Below are positions 7,497 to 18,203 of a DNA stretch of 64,000 nucleotides, piece after piece. Location of the stretch: the NCBI RefSeq assembly GCF_900106745.1, contig NZ_FNNV01000021.1, positions 38,086 to 102,085 of the forward strand, written 5' to 3'. The translations under genes were made by a program, and so were the position numbers. Within the stretch, counting starts at the first letter, position 1. Each line of letters starts with the position of its first letter. The notes beneath the pieces were generated by a model. The model was not told where the DNA came from, made no database searches, and saw only the letters and a list, made by a program, of their open reading frames with translations. The stretch is from Paenibacillus sp. CF384 (GTDB lineage Bacteria; Bacillota; Bacilli; Paenibacillales; Paenibacillaceae).

Positions 7497-9488
7497 ATGA
7501 ATAACGCATCAATGACGAAATTAGAATTCGATAAAATCAAAGCCATGCTGCTGACATATACCGTTTCTGAAGCCGGAAGAGCCCTTGCCGAGCGGCATGA
7601 ACCAAGCGCAGAGCCAGGACGAGTGAAAGCGTGGCTTGGCGAAACAGAGGAAGCGGCGGCGCTGCTGGCAACCGGTGCAAGCGTTCCTATATCGGCAATG
7701 GAGGGCATGGAAGTATTCATGGCGCTCCTGGGCAAAGGAAAAATTTACAGTGAGCAGGAGCTTGGCAATTTGGCCGTTTGGCTCACCTCAATCGGACAAA
7801 TGAAACGATATATGGACAGTAAACGATTCACTGCGCCGACTATCAGCAGCTATGCCGATTCGATGTACGATTGTCCTGAGCTTGTGAAGGAATTGCTGCG
7901 CTGCATCCGGCACGGGTCGCTGACCGATCAAGCGTCTCCAGCGTTGGCTGACATTCGCAGGCATCTCGCAGCCGCGGAAGAGCGAATCGAACGCAAGCTA
8001 AATCAGCTGCTGGGGAAATACAAGAATGCTCTGCAGGATCAATTAGTGAGCAAACGAAATGGTCATTATGTGATCCCTGTGAAGAGGGATCTGCGCAGGC
8101 AGGTGCCGGGTACGGTCTGGGATGAGTCGGCAAGCGGTCAGACGTTGTTCGTTGAACCGGTGGACGTGGCCGATCTGCAGGCGGAATGGCAAATGTGGAA
8201 GAGTGAGGAGGAACGCGAGCGAACGCTGATCCTCTCGCAGCTCTCTGATCTGGCGGAGGAGCAGAGTGACTCGCTAAGATGGAATATGGAGGCGATGGCA
8301 TCGTTTGATTTTATATTTGCCAGAGCGAAGCTATCTCGCACCTATAACGGCATTAAAGCGGTCATTGTCGATAAACCTTATGTGAAACTGATTGGCGCCA
8401 AACATCCGCTGTTAGGCGGCAAAGCTGTACCGCTTACGATTGAAATCGGCGGCGAATGGCGTCAGCTTATCATTACCGGGCCTAATACCGGCGGCAAAAC
8501 CGTCGCACTTAAGACCATCGGTTTATTCGCCCTAATGGTACAGTCCGGGCTGCTTATCCCTGCTGAAGTCGGAACAGAGCTGGGGTTATTCCAGTCCATA
8601 ATGGCGGATGTCGGTGATGGCCAAAGCATCGAGCAATCGTTAAGTACATTCTCCGCGCACATGGAATGTCTCAGCGACATGCTTCGAAGAGCGAATGGTC
8701 GCTCGCTGATTCTGCTTGATGAGCTGGCAGCCGGCACAGATCCAGGTGAAGGAATTGCGTTGTCCATAGCGGTTCTGGAGGAGCTTCTGAAGCGTGGCTC
8801 ACTTGTCGCCGCCACGACACATTTTAACGAGATTAAACGATTTGCCTCCGTCATGAAGGGATGCACGAATGCACGCATGGCTTTCGATGCCGATACGCTG
8901 CAGCCGGTCTACAAGCTTGAAATCGGAGAAGCCGGGGACAGTTATGCTTTTGCAATCGCGAGGCGATTTGGATTGCCTGAGCATGTGATTATACGTGCAG
9001 AGGAGCGCGTCGTTGCTGCCAAATCTACAAATTCCACGCACAATCAACAGACGTTGAATGCTGCGGAGTTTGATGCCAAGTCTGCGTTAAGATGGGATGA
9101 CGAGCTGAAGCGTGCAACTGGCAAAGAAGATGCGAAGGCTCAAGTGAAGAGAAATGAGGAAGCTGCGAATGAAGCAGGCGCGAAGAAACCTTTCGTTGTC
9201 GGGGATTGTGTCTGGATCTATCCGCTCAAACGGACGGGAATCGTATTCCAACCTGCGAATGAGCGTGGCGATGTGGTTGTGCAGGTTCAGAAGAGTAAGA
9301 TGACCTTCAACCGCAAGCGGCTGTCTCTCTATATTCCGAGTACGCAGTTGTACCCGGAACTGGAAGAGGGCTACGATATGGATATCGTGTTCGAATCGAA
9401 GGAGAACCGTAAAACGCGCAAGCTGATGGGGCGCAAATATGTCCCGGGACTATCCATCATCATACCGCCTGATGAGCCAAAAGCTTGA
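7497..9488 (+). CDS. MutS2-family ATPase paralogue lacking the Smr domain
   Basis: A 663-residue MutS2-like protein. The N-terminal core and lever domains (about residues 1-300) are followed by the ABC-type ATPase: Walker A GPNTGGKT at 328-335, Walker B LILLDEL at 404-410 with the AAGTDPGEG signature, and the switch TTHF at 440-443. A charged helix and a KOW-like beta segment (about 560-610) follow. Full-length MutS2 is about 785 residues and ends with a Smr nuclease domain; this protein ends before it. MutS2 (RqcU) in Bacillus is known to act on collided ribosomes, so a translation-rescue role is plausible but unproven. The ATG at 7497 is chosen because AAGGA lies 11 bases upstream; an in-frame ATG at 7485 overlaps that site. 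Confidence 0.85.
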   Translation: MNNASMTKLEFDKIKAMLLTYTVSEAGRALAERHEPSAEPGRVKAWLGETEEAAALLATGASVPISAMEGMEVFMALLGKGKIYSEQELGNLAVWLTSIGQMKRYMDSKRFTAPTISSYADSMYDCPELVKELLRCIRHGSLTDQASPALADIRRHLAAAEERIERKLNQLLGKYKNALQDQLVSKRNGHYVIPVKRDLRRQVPGTVWDESASGQTLFVEPVDVADLQAEWQMWKSEEERERTLILSQLSDLAEEQSDSLRWNMEAMASFDFIFARAKLSRTYNGIKAVIVDKPYVKLIGAKHPLLGGKAVPLTIEIGGEWRQLIITGPNTGGKTVALKTIGLFALMVQSGLLIPAEVGTELGLFQSIMADVGDGQSIEQSLSTFSAHMECLSDMLRRANGRSLILLDELAAGTDPGEGIALSIAVLEELLKRGSLVAATTHFNEIKRFASVMKGCTNARMAFDADTLQPVYKLEIGEAGDSYAFAIARRFGLPEHVIIRAEERVVAAKSTNSTHNQQTLNAAEFDAKSALRWDDELKRATGKEDAKAQVKRNEEAANEAGAKKPFVVGDCVWIYPLKRTGIVFQPANERGDVVVQVQKSKMTFNRKRLSLYIPSTQLYPELEEGYDMDIVFESKENRKTRKLMGRKYVPGLSIIIPPDEPKA

Positions 9489-9539
9489 TTGTGGCGAAAG
9501 ATCATGATAAGGAGACTGCTTATTCTATAATAGTCACCT

Positions 9540-10181
9540 TTAGTCCCGGCTTTGTATAACGAGCAGCAATCCTTGCTTGATGGAAATTTGACCTTCCTCG
9601 CCTAGCAGTTTGTTGCTGATGCCGAGAGATTGTCCGATTTCGAGTTCAGCCTCATGGAGAGGGTACTGAAAACCAGTCAACGTAATGCCTGTCACACGTT
9701 CGGATAGCGGCAATAAAGATACGTAAGTGTAGCTGCTGTTTAACAGTTTGGTCTGATCTGCGGTAAGCTGTATACAGTTGTGTTCGTCTACAATCGAGGC
9801 TGCAATACCTTGCTGCTGTGCCATTCGGAGCAGGTGAACATTCGCCAGCGAGTGGTCGAACCTTGTTCCGAGAGCGCCTAGCATGACGATTTGCTGCGGC
9901 CGCTTAGACAACGCAAGGCGCCAAGCGAGCTCCGTATCGGTGTAATCCTTATCGATCGGATCGTAATCATGTGTTTCGCCGCTGTTCGCGCGGATATATT
10001 CCAGTTGAGCCTCTGTAACGGAATCGAAATCGCCAAGTGCAATATCCGGCCGCAAGCCATGCTCGACTAGGAATAATGCGCCGGCATCCGCTCCGATCAA
10101 TACATCGTCAGAGGTGAGGAGATCGAGCGCCCACCGGCCAAGGCGTCCGCCTGTAAAAATAACTATTCGTTTAGGAATCAT
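9540..10181 (-). CDS. thiN: Thiamin pyrophosphokinase
   Basis: A 213-residue enzyme that transfers pyrophosphate from ATP to thiamin to make the cofactor TPP. Family motifs are visible: 'IGADAGA' and 'DIALGDFDSV' near the N-terminus, the catalytic 'DKDYTDTE' acidic cluster, and 'GALGTRFDHSLAN'. The length matches ThiN of Bacillus. The ATG at 10181 has a purine-rich AAAGGCAGG upstream; an in-frame ATG 21 bp earlier lacks one. It stands alone on the minus strand, convergent with the mutS2-like gene. Confidence 0.9.
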   Translation of the reverse strand: MIPKRIVIFTGGRLGRWALDLLTSDDVLIGADAGALFLVEHGLRPDIALGDFDSVTEAQLEYIRANSGETHDYDPIDKDYTDTELAWRLALSKRPQQIVMLGALGTRFDHSLANVHLLRMAQQQGIAASIVDEHNCIQLTADQTKLLNSSYTYVSLLPLSERVTGITLTGFQYPLHEAELEIGQSLGISNKLLGEEGQISIKQGLLLVIQSRD

Positions 10182-10375
10182 AGGTAGACCTGCCTTTGCC
10201 ATTATGCTGGTTCATTCGGGAACCAGCAGCGTTTTACGCCAGTATACTTCGCATGAGAATGATTGACCAGCCGAAATACGGACGACGTGGAAAATGTAAC
10301 GCTTGAAGATTGGGCCAGCCGCGGCTAAAATGAGTAAGGATCATATCGAGCGGAGACACGCGGAGGCATCAAGCA

Positions 10376-11074
10376 ATGAATTTACAGATGGACATGGACA
10401 TTTTCACCGTATTCAGCATTATCGGAACGATTGCATTTGCGGTCAGCGGTGCAATTGTAGCCATGGAAGAAGAGTATGATATTTTGGGCGTGTATGTGCT
10501 CGGATTGGTTACTGCATTTGGCGGCGGCGTAATCCGCAACCTATTGATCAATGTGCCGATTACGACGATATGGACGCAGGGCATGCTGCTGAAGACGGCA
10601 GTAATCGCAATGACGATCGCGTTCGTCATGCCGGTCAAGTGGATTAACAGATGGAAGAAAAGCGAAGCTTTCTTCGATGCGATCGGGTTATCCGCCTTTG
10701 CGATTCAAGGGGCACTGTATGCAACGGGCAAGTACCCTCTAAGCGCGGTTATGGTTGCAGCCATGCTGACCGGAATTGGCGGTGGCATGATTCGCGACGT
10801 GCTGGCAGGTCGAAAGCCGCTGGTGCTGCGCGATGAGATTTATGCGGTCTGGGCGCTTGCCGCAGGCGCTGCGATTGGCTTGGGATTGTTCGAATCCCCG
10901 GTGGAATTATTGATATTATTCGTCATCGTCATTATTTTCAGAATGCTATCCGTTCACTACCATTGGCGGCTGCCGAGGCGATCCTTGAAATACGCGCTCG
11001 CGCAGTCGGTCCATTCGGATAAAGAGCGCGCTGAAGCTGCCAAGATTGAGCAAGAAAAAGGAGAAGGATCATGA
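10376..11074 (+). CDS. TRIC-family cation channel homologue (UPF0126)
   Basis: A 232-residue integral membrane protein with about seven hydrophobic helices in two internally similar halves. Each half contains the family's glycine motif: 'AFGGGVIRN' (about residues 57-65) and 'GIGGGMIRDV' (about 142-151). Prokaryotic TRIC proteins form homotrimeric monovalent cation channels; the physiological role in bacteria is unclear. The C-terminus is a charged cytosolic tail. Its stop overlaps the next gene start (ATGA), so it is translationally coupled to the phosphatase. Confidence 0.88.
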   Translation: MNLQMDMDIFTVFSIIGTIAFAVSGAIVAMEEEYDILGVYVLGLVTAFGGGVIRNLLINVPITTIWTQGMLLKTAVIAMTIAFVMPVKWINRWKKSEAFFDAIGLSAFAIQGALYATGKYPLSAVMVAAMLTGIGGGMIRDVLAGRKPLVLRDEIYAVWALAAGAAIGLGLFESPVELLILFVIVIIFRMLSVHYHWRLPRRSLKYALAQSVHSDKERAEAAKIEQEKGEGS

Positions 11075-11547
11075 TTAGCGTATTATTTGTTTGTCTGGGA
11101 AATATTTGCCGGTCGCCGATGGCCGAAGCGGTGCTGAGGCATCAACTGAAGGCGCGCGAGTTGGAGGACCGGATCAAAGTCGATTCCGCCGGAACGGGAG
11201 ATTGGCATCTCGGCAAGCCGCCGCATGAAGGTACGCGCGAGCTGCTGGAGCGTTACGGAATTTCGTACGAGGGAATGCGAGCTAGACAAGTGCTTATCGA
11301 CGACTATCAGACCTTCGACTATATCATTTGCATGGACAGTGCCAATGAGCGAGATGTTCAGGCGCTCTTCGGGAGCCGTTCCGATCTGCATGCCAAAGTA
11401 TTCAAATTCATGGATTTGCTGCCGGGTGAATCGAGCAATGATGTGCCTGACCCGTATTACACAGGCAACTTCGATGAAGTCTACGGACTGGTATCGAAAG
11501 GCTGCGAGAATCTTCTGGAGCGCATTCGCCACGAACATCAACTATAA
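11071..11547 (+). CDS. Low-molecular-weight protein-tyrosine phosphatase
   Basis: A 158-residue cytoplasmic phosphatase. The P-loop is seen at residues 8-15 (C-L-G-N-I-C-R-S), with catalytic Cys8 and Arg14, and the general acid Asp lies in 'DVPDPYY' near residue 126. Size and motifs fit the YwlE/YfkJ group; YwlE acts on phosphoarginine in Bacillus, but the residues that decide this were not resolved. It overlaps the TRIC gene by 4 bp. Confidence 0.92.
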   Translation: MISVLFVCLGNICRSPMAEAVLRHQLKARELEDRIKVDSAGTGDWHLGKPPHEGTRELLERYGISYEGMRARQVLIDDYQTFDYIICMDSANERDVQALFGSRSDLHAKVFKFMDLLPGESSNDVPDPYYTGNFDEVYGLVSKGCENLLERIRHEHQL

Positions 11548-11554
11548 AATAAAG

Positions 11555-11596
11555 AAAGACCGCATTCCATTGAGAAGATGGGATGCGGTCTTTTTT
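11555..11596. terminator. Bidirectional terminator
   Basis: AAAGACCGCAT...ATGCGGTCTTTTTT hairpin lies between the convergent phosphatase and esterase genes. T-tracts on both strands suit termination in both directions. Confidence 0.85.
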
Positions 11597-11612
11597 ACAT
11601 AAGACGCTGGTG

Positions 11613-12353
11613 TCAGGCTTCAGCGTGGAGAAACGTTCGCAGCGCATCCGGAATGTGCTGCTGCCAGAAGCCCCACACATGATCGCCATCATGCTCGCTG
11701 TAATGGGTTGTGGCGCCTTGTGCTTCAAGAATGGCTTTCATCTCACGGTTAATCGCGACAAAATCGAATACGCCGCTGTCGGATTTAAACGCCGTTTCTT
11801 GTAAACCTACGATCATGAATAGTTCGAGCTTGCTAAGATCGGAAGCCTTCCGAGCAATCTCTCGTGAAGCGGGATAAAACGCTCCTGACAAGGAAATAAC
11901 TTGATGGAACAATTCGGGGTAGGTGAGCGCAATGTGAAGGCTGACGGATCCGCCTAAGGAATCGCCGGCAAGAATCCGAGCGCCTGCGTCTCGTCTAGCT
12001 GCATACTTGGACTCGATGTATGGAATCAGTTCTTCGCCGATGAAACTGACGTAGTTGTGGTGCCGATCGCCATTAGGCGCATATTCGGCCGTGCGCAGCT
12101 TAATGTCCACATCGACTCCGACAATGATGAAAGGCTCGATGCCTTCGTCCAGAATGAGCTGGTTGGCAATCGTCGCAATACGGCCAAAATTGAAAAATTG
12201 CTCACCGTCTTGGCAATAAACGACCGGGTAGCTGAGCAATTCATTGTAGCCGGGTGGTAAATATACCCTTAGATCACGCGAGCCTTCCGGCAGCAACTGA
12301 CTGGTAATGACATCCTTTACAATCGTTCTTTTCAAATAACGAGGATCGGTCAT
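11613..12353 (-). CDS. Alpha/beta-hydrolase esterase (Fes/esterase D-like)
   Basis: A 246-residue putative esterase. It shows the nucleophile elbow 'GDSLGGS', an early 'RVYLPPGY' strand and a C-terminal His in 'EHDGDHVWGFW', the pattern of esterase D/enterochelin esterase-like proteins such as YbbA. No signal peptide is present, so it is probably cytoplasmic. The ATG at 12353 is chosen because AAAGGAG precedes it; a 22-residue upstream extension would lack a ribosome binding site. Substrate unknown (acyl or siderophore ester possible). Confidence 0.82.
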   Translation of the reverse strand: MTDPRYLKRTIVKDVITSQLLPEGSRDLRVYLPPGYNELLSYPVVYCQDGEQFFNFGRIATIANQLILDEGIEPFIIVGVDVDIKLRTAEYAPNGDRHHNYVSFIGEELIPYIESKYAARRDAGARILAGDSLGGSVSLHIALTYPELFHQVISLSGAFYPASREIARKASDLSKLELFMIVGLQETAFKSDSGVFDFVAINREMKAILEAQGATTHYSEHDGDHVWGFWQQHIPDALRTFLHAEA

Positions 12354-12493
12354 GAATAAAAACTCCTTTGTCCTTGCATGGTTTGGACGTGTTGTGGGTA
12401 AACAAAAGGGAGGAAACAAATGAAGCTTTTGCTAGAAATATGCCCTGTTGTACTATACTGTACTACTAGTTCAATAGTTCTGTTACATATACA

Positions 12494-13703
<1,210 letters not shown>

Positions 13704-13745
13704 ATGGGATGACTATCGAAGTTAGCTAAGGAGGAACTCGCGACA

Positions 13746-14723
13746 ATGGCTCAAATGAATATGAAAGAAGCGATCCGCGACGCAATGCGCGTGGAGCTTA
13801 AGAATGACCCGAACGTATACATTTTCGGTGAAGACGTTGGTAAGGTTGGCGGCGTTTTCCGTGCGACAGAAGGACTTCAAGGCGAATTCGGCGAAGATCG
13901 CGTATTCGATACACCGCTTGCTGAATCTGCAATTGCAGGTATGGCAGTAGGGATGGGGCTTCAAGGCTTCCGCCCTGTAGCAGAAATTCAATTCGTTGGT
14001 TTCATCTATGAAGCCATGGATCAAATGTTTATCCAAGCAGCACGTATGCGTTACCGTTCCGGCGGACGCTACAACTCGCCAATCGTATTCCGTACGCCAT
14101 TTGGCGGCGGCGTTAAGGCAGCTGAGCTTCACACGGATTCCCTTGAAGGCTTGGCGATTCAAACGCCTGGTATCAAAGTAATCGTGCCTTCCAACCCTTA
14201 TGATGCAAAAGGTCTTCTGGTTGCGGCAATTCGCGACAATGACCCTGTATTCTTCATGGAGCATTTGAACCTTTACCATGCTTTCCGCCAAGATGTGCCT
14301 GAAGAGGCGTACACGGTTGAGATCGGTAAAGCCAATGTTGTTCGTGAAGGTTCCGATGTTACGATCATCGCTTACGGTCTTATGGTTCACACGGCTGTCA
14401 AAGCTGCTGAAGAGCTTGAGAAGAGCGGCGTTAAAGCAGAGGTTATCGATCTTCGTACACTGCTTCCGCTTGATATCGAAACGATCGTCGCTTCGATCAA
14501 GAAAACAAACCGTGCAATCGTTGTACAAGAAGCACAGAAAACTTCCGGTGCAGCTGCGGAAATCATTGCTCAAATCAACGAGAACGCAATCCTTCATCTT
14601 GAAGCACCGGTACTTCGCGTAGCCGGCCCGGATACGGTTTACCCGTTCGCACAAGTGGAAGACGCATGGCTGCCAAGCCCTGCTCGAATCATTAAAGCAG
14701 TTAACCAAGTGCTGAACTTTTAA
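13746..14723 (+). CDS. pdhB: Pyruvate dehydrogenase E1 component, beta subunit
   Basis: A 325-residue E1-beta subunit forming the heterotetramer with PdhA. It shows the typical N-terminus '[11 protein letters not shown]', '[14 protein letters not shown]' and '[15 protein letters not shown]', plus a C-terminal transketolase domain with '[11 protein letters not shown]'. It follows pdhA after a 42-bp gap holding TAAGGAGG. The full family length is present. Confidence 0.96.
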   Translation: MAQMNMKEAIRDAMRVELKNDPNVYIFGEDVGKVGGVFRATEGLQGEFGEDRVFDTPLAESAIAGMAVGMGLQGFRPVAEIQFVGFIYEAMDQMFIQAARMRYRSGGRYNSPIVFRTPFGGGVKAAELHTDSLEGLAIQTPGIKVIVPSNPYDAKGLLVAAIRDNDPVFFMEHLNLYHAFRQDVPEEAYTVEIGKANVVREGSDVTIIAYGLMVHTAVKAAEELEKSGVKAEVIDLRTLLPLDIETIVASIKKTNRAIVVQEAQKTSGAAAEIIAQINENAILHLEAPVLRVAGPDTVYPFAQVEDAWLPSPARIIKAVNQVLNF

Positions 14724-14777
14724 TAGATAACCCCACCATAGAGCAGGTTGTGAAGACTGAGAAGGAGGTCACGGGAC

Positions 14778-16121
14778 GTGGCAAAATTCGAATATCGTTT
14801 CCCGGAGCTGGGCGAAGGCTTGCATGAAGGCGAAATCGTCAAAATGCATATTACGCCAGGCGCTACAGTAACGGATGAAGATATCATCATGGAAGTACAG
14901 AATGACAAGGCAATCGTAGAAGTTCCTTGTCCTGTAAATGGTAAAGTGCTTGAAGTGCTCGTGAAGGACGGACAGGTTTGCCATGTTGGCGATATCGTCG
15001 CGATCATTGATGCAGAAGGCGAAGTGCCTGAGCAAGCAGCACCAGCCGGCGACAGCCATAGTGCACCGGCACCAGCGGCAGCAACTCCTGCAGCAGCACC
15101 GGCACCAGTTGCAGCGGCTCCGGCGCCAGTAGCACCGCCAGCGCCAGCAGCACCAGCGGCTCCTGTTAAAGCAGCCGGCGGTCTTGTCCTGGCAACGCCA
15201 AGCGTGCGTAAATTCGCTCGCGAACAAGCCGTTGATCTGTCCGGCGTAGCAGGCTCCGGCAAGAATGGCCGCATCACGCGCGAGGACGTAACTGCAATTG
15301 CTGCAGGCGGCGGCACCGTGGCACAAGCTGCTCCGGCAGCTCAAGAAGACGCAGCAGCACCGGCATCGGCATCGGCTGATTCGAAAGCAGCAGCACCAGC
15401 GGCGGTTGTTATCGGCGACCGTGCTGAAGAGCGCGTACCATTCAAAGGCATTCGCAAAGTAATCGCGAACGCGATGGTGAAATCGGTCTACACAGCACCT
15501 CACGTTACACTGATGGATGAAGTGGATGTTACTGCACTTGTTGAGCTTCGTACGAAAGCGAAGCCGATCGCAGAGAAGAAAGGCGTTAAGCTGACTTACC
15601 TGCCATTCATCGTGAAAGCTCTTGTTGCGGCTTGCCGTCAGTTCCCAATCATGAACGCGACGCTTGATGAAGAGAAACAAGAGATCGTGTACAAGAAATA
15701 CTACAATATCGGTATCGCTACCGATACAGATAACGGTTTGATCGTTCCGGTTATCCAGGATGCAGACCGTAAGAACGTTTGGATGGTTGCAGATGCGATC
15801 AAAGATCTGGCTACTCGCGGTCGTGACGGTAAGCTTACAGCTACCGAACTGAGAGGCAGCACAATCAGCATTACGAACATTGGTTCCGCAGGCGGTATGT
15901 TCTTTACACCGGTTATCAACTTCCCTGAAGTTGCTATTCTGGGTACAGGCCGTATCTCCGAGAAACCGGTTGTGAAGAATGGCGAAATCGTTGCAGCGTC
16001 GGTTATGGCACTTTCCCTAAGTTTTGACCACCGTCTCATTGATGGGGCAACAGCGCAAAACTTCATGAACTACATTAAACAGCTGCTGGCTGATCCGCAA
16101 TTACTTGTAATGGAGGTTTAA
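14778..16121 (+). CDS. pdhC: Dihydrolipoamide acetyltransferase, E2 of pyruvate dehydrogenase
   Basis: A 447-residue E2 that forms the complex core and moves acetyl from E1 to CoA. There is one lipoyl domain (about 1-80, lipoylated Lys44 in 'QNDKAIVEVP'), an Ala/Pro-rich flexible linker (about 85-135), a peripheral-subunit-binding domain ('ATPSVRKFAREQ', about 137-172), a second Ala-rich linker, and the catalytic domain with 'SFDHRLIDGA' near residue 420. The start is GTG at 14778 behind AAGGAGG. The linkers explain the biased codon run and the Ala/Pro-rich repeats. Confidence 0.96.
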   Translation: MAKFEYRFPELGEGLHEGEIVKMHITPGATVTDEDIIMEVQNDKAIVEVPCPVNGKVLEVLVKDGQVCHVGDIVAIIDAEGEVPEQAAPAGDSHSAPAPAAATPAAAPAPVAAAPAPVAPPAPAAPAAPVKAAGGLVLATPSVRKFAREQAVDLSGVAGSGKNGRITREDVTAIAAGGGTVAQAAPAAQEDAAAPASASADSKAAAPAAVVIGDRAEERVPFKGIRKVIANAMVKSVYTAPHVTLMDEVDVTALVELRTKAKPIAEKKGVKLTYLPFIVKALVAACRQFPIMNATLDEEKQEIVYKKYYNIGIATDTDNGLIVPVIQDADRKNVWMVADAIKDLATRGRDGKLTATELRGSTISITNIGSAGGMFFTPVINFPEVAILGTGRISEKPVVKNGEIVAASVMALSLSFDHRLIDGATAQNFMNYIKQLLADPQLLVMEV

Positions 16122-16125
16122 AACC

Positions 16126-17541
16126 ATGGTAGTAGGAGATGCATCACTCGATATTGATTTGCTCGTCATTGGAGCAGGCCCAGGCGGCTATGTAGCGGCA
16201 ATTCGCGCTGCACAGCTTGGCCAAAGTGTCCTTGTTGTAGATAAACAATATGTAGGCGGCGTATGCTTGAACGTCGGCTGTATCCCGTCCAAGGCGCTGA
16301 TCTCGGCGTCCCACCAATATGAATCCATCTCTCACGCTTCTTCCTTCGGTATTACTGCATCCGATGTGAAAGTGGAGTGGAGCAAGGTTCAAGAGTTCAA
16401 GAACGGCGTTGTTAAGAAATTGACCGGCGGCGTAGGCCAACTGTTGAAAGCTAACAAAATTCAATTCTTCAGCGGCGAAGTAATGTTCATCAGCGATACG
16501 GAAGCACGCGTATTCAATGAACAAGAAGCTCCGCGCTACCGTTTCAAGAACTGCATCATTGCAACAGGCTCCCGTCCTATCGAGCTGAAGGCATTCCCTT
16601 ACGGCGGCCGTATCGTTTCTTCGACAGAAGCGTTGTCCTTGCCAGAAATTCCGAAGAGCCTCGTTGTTATCGGCGGCGGCTACATCGGTATCGAGCTTGG
16701 TCAAATGTATGCTCGTTTCGGTACGAAGGTTACGGTAATCGAAGGTTCCGATTCGATTCTTCCCGGCTTTGACAGCGACATGTCTTCGCTCGTGGCGAAG
16801 AAGCTTAAAGGCACGAAAACAGATATCGTAACGGGTGCTCAAGCGAAGAGCGCCGTACAAACGGACAACGATGTAACGGTTACGTACACAGTAGGTGGCG
16901 AAGACAAACAAGTTACAGCGGATTACCTGCTTGTAACGGTTGGACGCCGTCCAAATACAGATGGTGAGCTTGGCCTTGATATGATCGATGTGAAGATGAC
17001 CGATCGTGGTATGATCGAAGTCGACGAGCAATGCCGTACAAGCATTCCGCACATCTTCGCAATTGGCGATATCATCGCAGGACCTGCGCTTGCGCATAAA
17101 GCGATGTATGAAGGCCGCGTTGCTGCGGAAGTCATTGCTGGTCAGCCAAGCAAGATCGATTACAAGTGCATTCCGCTTGTGGTATTCTCCGATCCTGAAT
17201 TGTCCAGCGTAGGCTACAGCGAGAAGGAAGCGAAGGATAAAGGCCACAATGTGAAGGTCGGCAAATTCCCGTTCAACATCAACGGACGTGCATTGTCCCT
17301 TGGCGTAAACGAAGGTTTTGTCAAAGTAATCGCAGATGCGGATAACGGCCTCTTACTTGGTGCCCAAATCGCCGGTATCGAAGCTTCCAACATGATCGCA
17401 GAGCTGGGACTTGCAATCGAAATGGGCGCGACGCTTGAAGATATCGCCCTGACGATCCATGCACATCCAACGCTTGGCGAAATCGTTCTGGATGCGGTTG
17501 AAGTGGCGCTTGGACATCCGATTCACGCCATTGCCAAATAA
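16126..17541 (+). CDS. pdhD: Dihydrolipoamide dehydrogenase, E3
   Basis: A 471-residue FAD disulfide oxidoreductase that reoxidises the E2 lipoyl groups with NAD+. Motifs: FAD-binding 'VIGAGPGGYVAAIRAAQLG', the redox-active pair in 'GGVCLNVGCIPSK', NAD-binding 'VIGGGYIGIELGQ', and the C-terminal active-site 'HAHPTLGE' that contributes His-Glu. It lies 4 bp after the pdhC stop, with GGAGG overlapping the end of pdhC. Confidence 0.96.
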   Translation: MVVGDASLDIDLLVIGAGPGGYVAAIRAAQLGQSVLVVDKQYVGGVCLNVGCIPSKALISASHQYESISHASSFGITASDVKVEWSKVQEFKNGVVKKLTGGVGQLLKANKIQFFSGEVMFISDTEARVFNEQEAPRYRFKNCIIATGSRPIELKAFPYGGRIVSSTEALSLPEIPKSLVVIGGGYIGIELGQMYARFGTKVTVIEGSDSILPGFDSDMSSLVAKKLKGTKTDIVTGAQAKSAVQTDNDVTVTYTVGGEDKQVTADYLLVTVGRRPNTDGELGLDMIDVKMTDRGMIEVDEQCRTSIPHIFAIGDIIAGPALAHKAMYEGRVAAEVIAGQPSKIDYKCIPLVVFSDPELSSVGYSEKEAKDKGHNVKVGKFPFNINGRALSLGVNEGFVKVIADADNGLLLGAQIAGIEASNMIAELGLAIEMGATLEDIALTIHAHPTLGEIVLDAVEVALGHPIHAIAK

Positions 17542-17578
17542 CAAGTAAATCTATATAACCAAGGCTTACAGGAATACA

Positions 17579-17620
17579 AGAGGTCACGCCGCAGTTGTTC
17601 TGCAGCTGGGCCTCTTTCTT
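17579..17620 (+). terminator. Terminator of the pdh operon
   Basis: AGAGG...CCTCT stem enclosing an inner GCAG/CTGC hairpin, followed by a T-rich stretch, 40 bp after pdhD. Confidence 0.65.
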
Positions 17621-17652
17621 CTTTAGGCATTTAGCCAAGGAGGCTGCCTGCA

Positions 17653-18147
17653 ATGACGAACGAAGTGATGAAGAAGACAACGGACGAGTCGAGATCAACG
17701 ATGATGCAGCTCATCTTCCCGTCGGATACGAATTACCACGGAACGATGTTCGGCGGCAAAGTAATGGAATACATGGATAAGATCGCGGCGATTACAAGTA
17801 TGCGCCATGCGCGGGGGCCGGTCGTAACCGCATCGACAGATAGTTTGGATTTCGTTGCTCCGATCAAAGTAGGCGATATGATCGACGTAGAAGCTTTTGT
17901 CACATGGACTCGTAAGAGCTCTATGGAAATCTACGTGAAAGTACAAACCGAGCATGTCTACACGGGGGAGCGCAAAACAGCTGTCACCGCATTCTTCACC
18001 TTTGTAGCGCTCGATGAGCATGGCAAGCCGACCCCTGTTCCAGGCATCATCCCGCAGAATGAAGAAGAACAGGCACTTCATCTGTCAGCACCGGATCGAT
18101 ACGAGCTTCGCATGCAGAGAAAACAGGACAGACAGAAGAGCCTTTAA
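17653..18147 (+). CDS. Acyl-CoA thioesterase (hotdog fold, BACH/YkhA type)
   Basis: A 164-residue hotdog-fold thioesterase. 'PSDTNYHGTMFGGKVMEYMDK' near the N-terminus resembles the catalytic HG(T)xFGG stretch of the YkhA/BACH group, and 'DFVAPIKVGD' is also family-typical. These enzymes hydrolyse fatty acyl-CoA and are hexameric. The ribosome binding site AAGGAGG precedes the ATG. The C-terminal 20 residues are charged and variable. It appears monocistronic, between the pdh terminator and thyA. Confidence 0.88.
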   Translation: MTNEVMKKTTDESRSTMMQLIFPSDTNYHGTMFGGKVMEYMDKIAAITSMRHARGPVVTASTDSLDFVAPIKVGDMIDVEAFVTWTRKSSMEIYVKVQTEHVYTGERKTAVTAFFTFVALDEHGKPTPVPGIIPQNEEEQALHLSAPDRYELRMQRKQDRQKSL

Positions 18148-18203
18148 ATGGTACACTAAGAGGAAACGGTTTTTGTCGAATGATGGAGAGGGGTTAACGG
18201 ACG

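Noticed and set aside
13722..14708. A 328-codon open frame antisense to pdhB
   Set aside because: It is a codon-bias shadow of pdhB; the product is rich in Cys, His and Arg with no recognisable motif.
14769..15680. Antisense frame across the Ala/Pro-rich E2 linker
   Set aside because: The apparent product is a Cys/Arg-rich artefact of the repeated GCA/CCA codons of pdhC.
16144..17247. A 367-codon open frame antisense to pdhD
   Set aside because: It mirrors the codon pattern of pdhD, has no ribosome binding site or homology-like features, and pdhD is a complete, well-supported gene.
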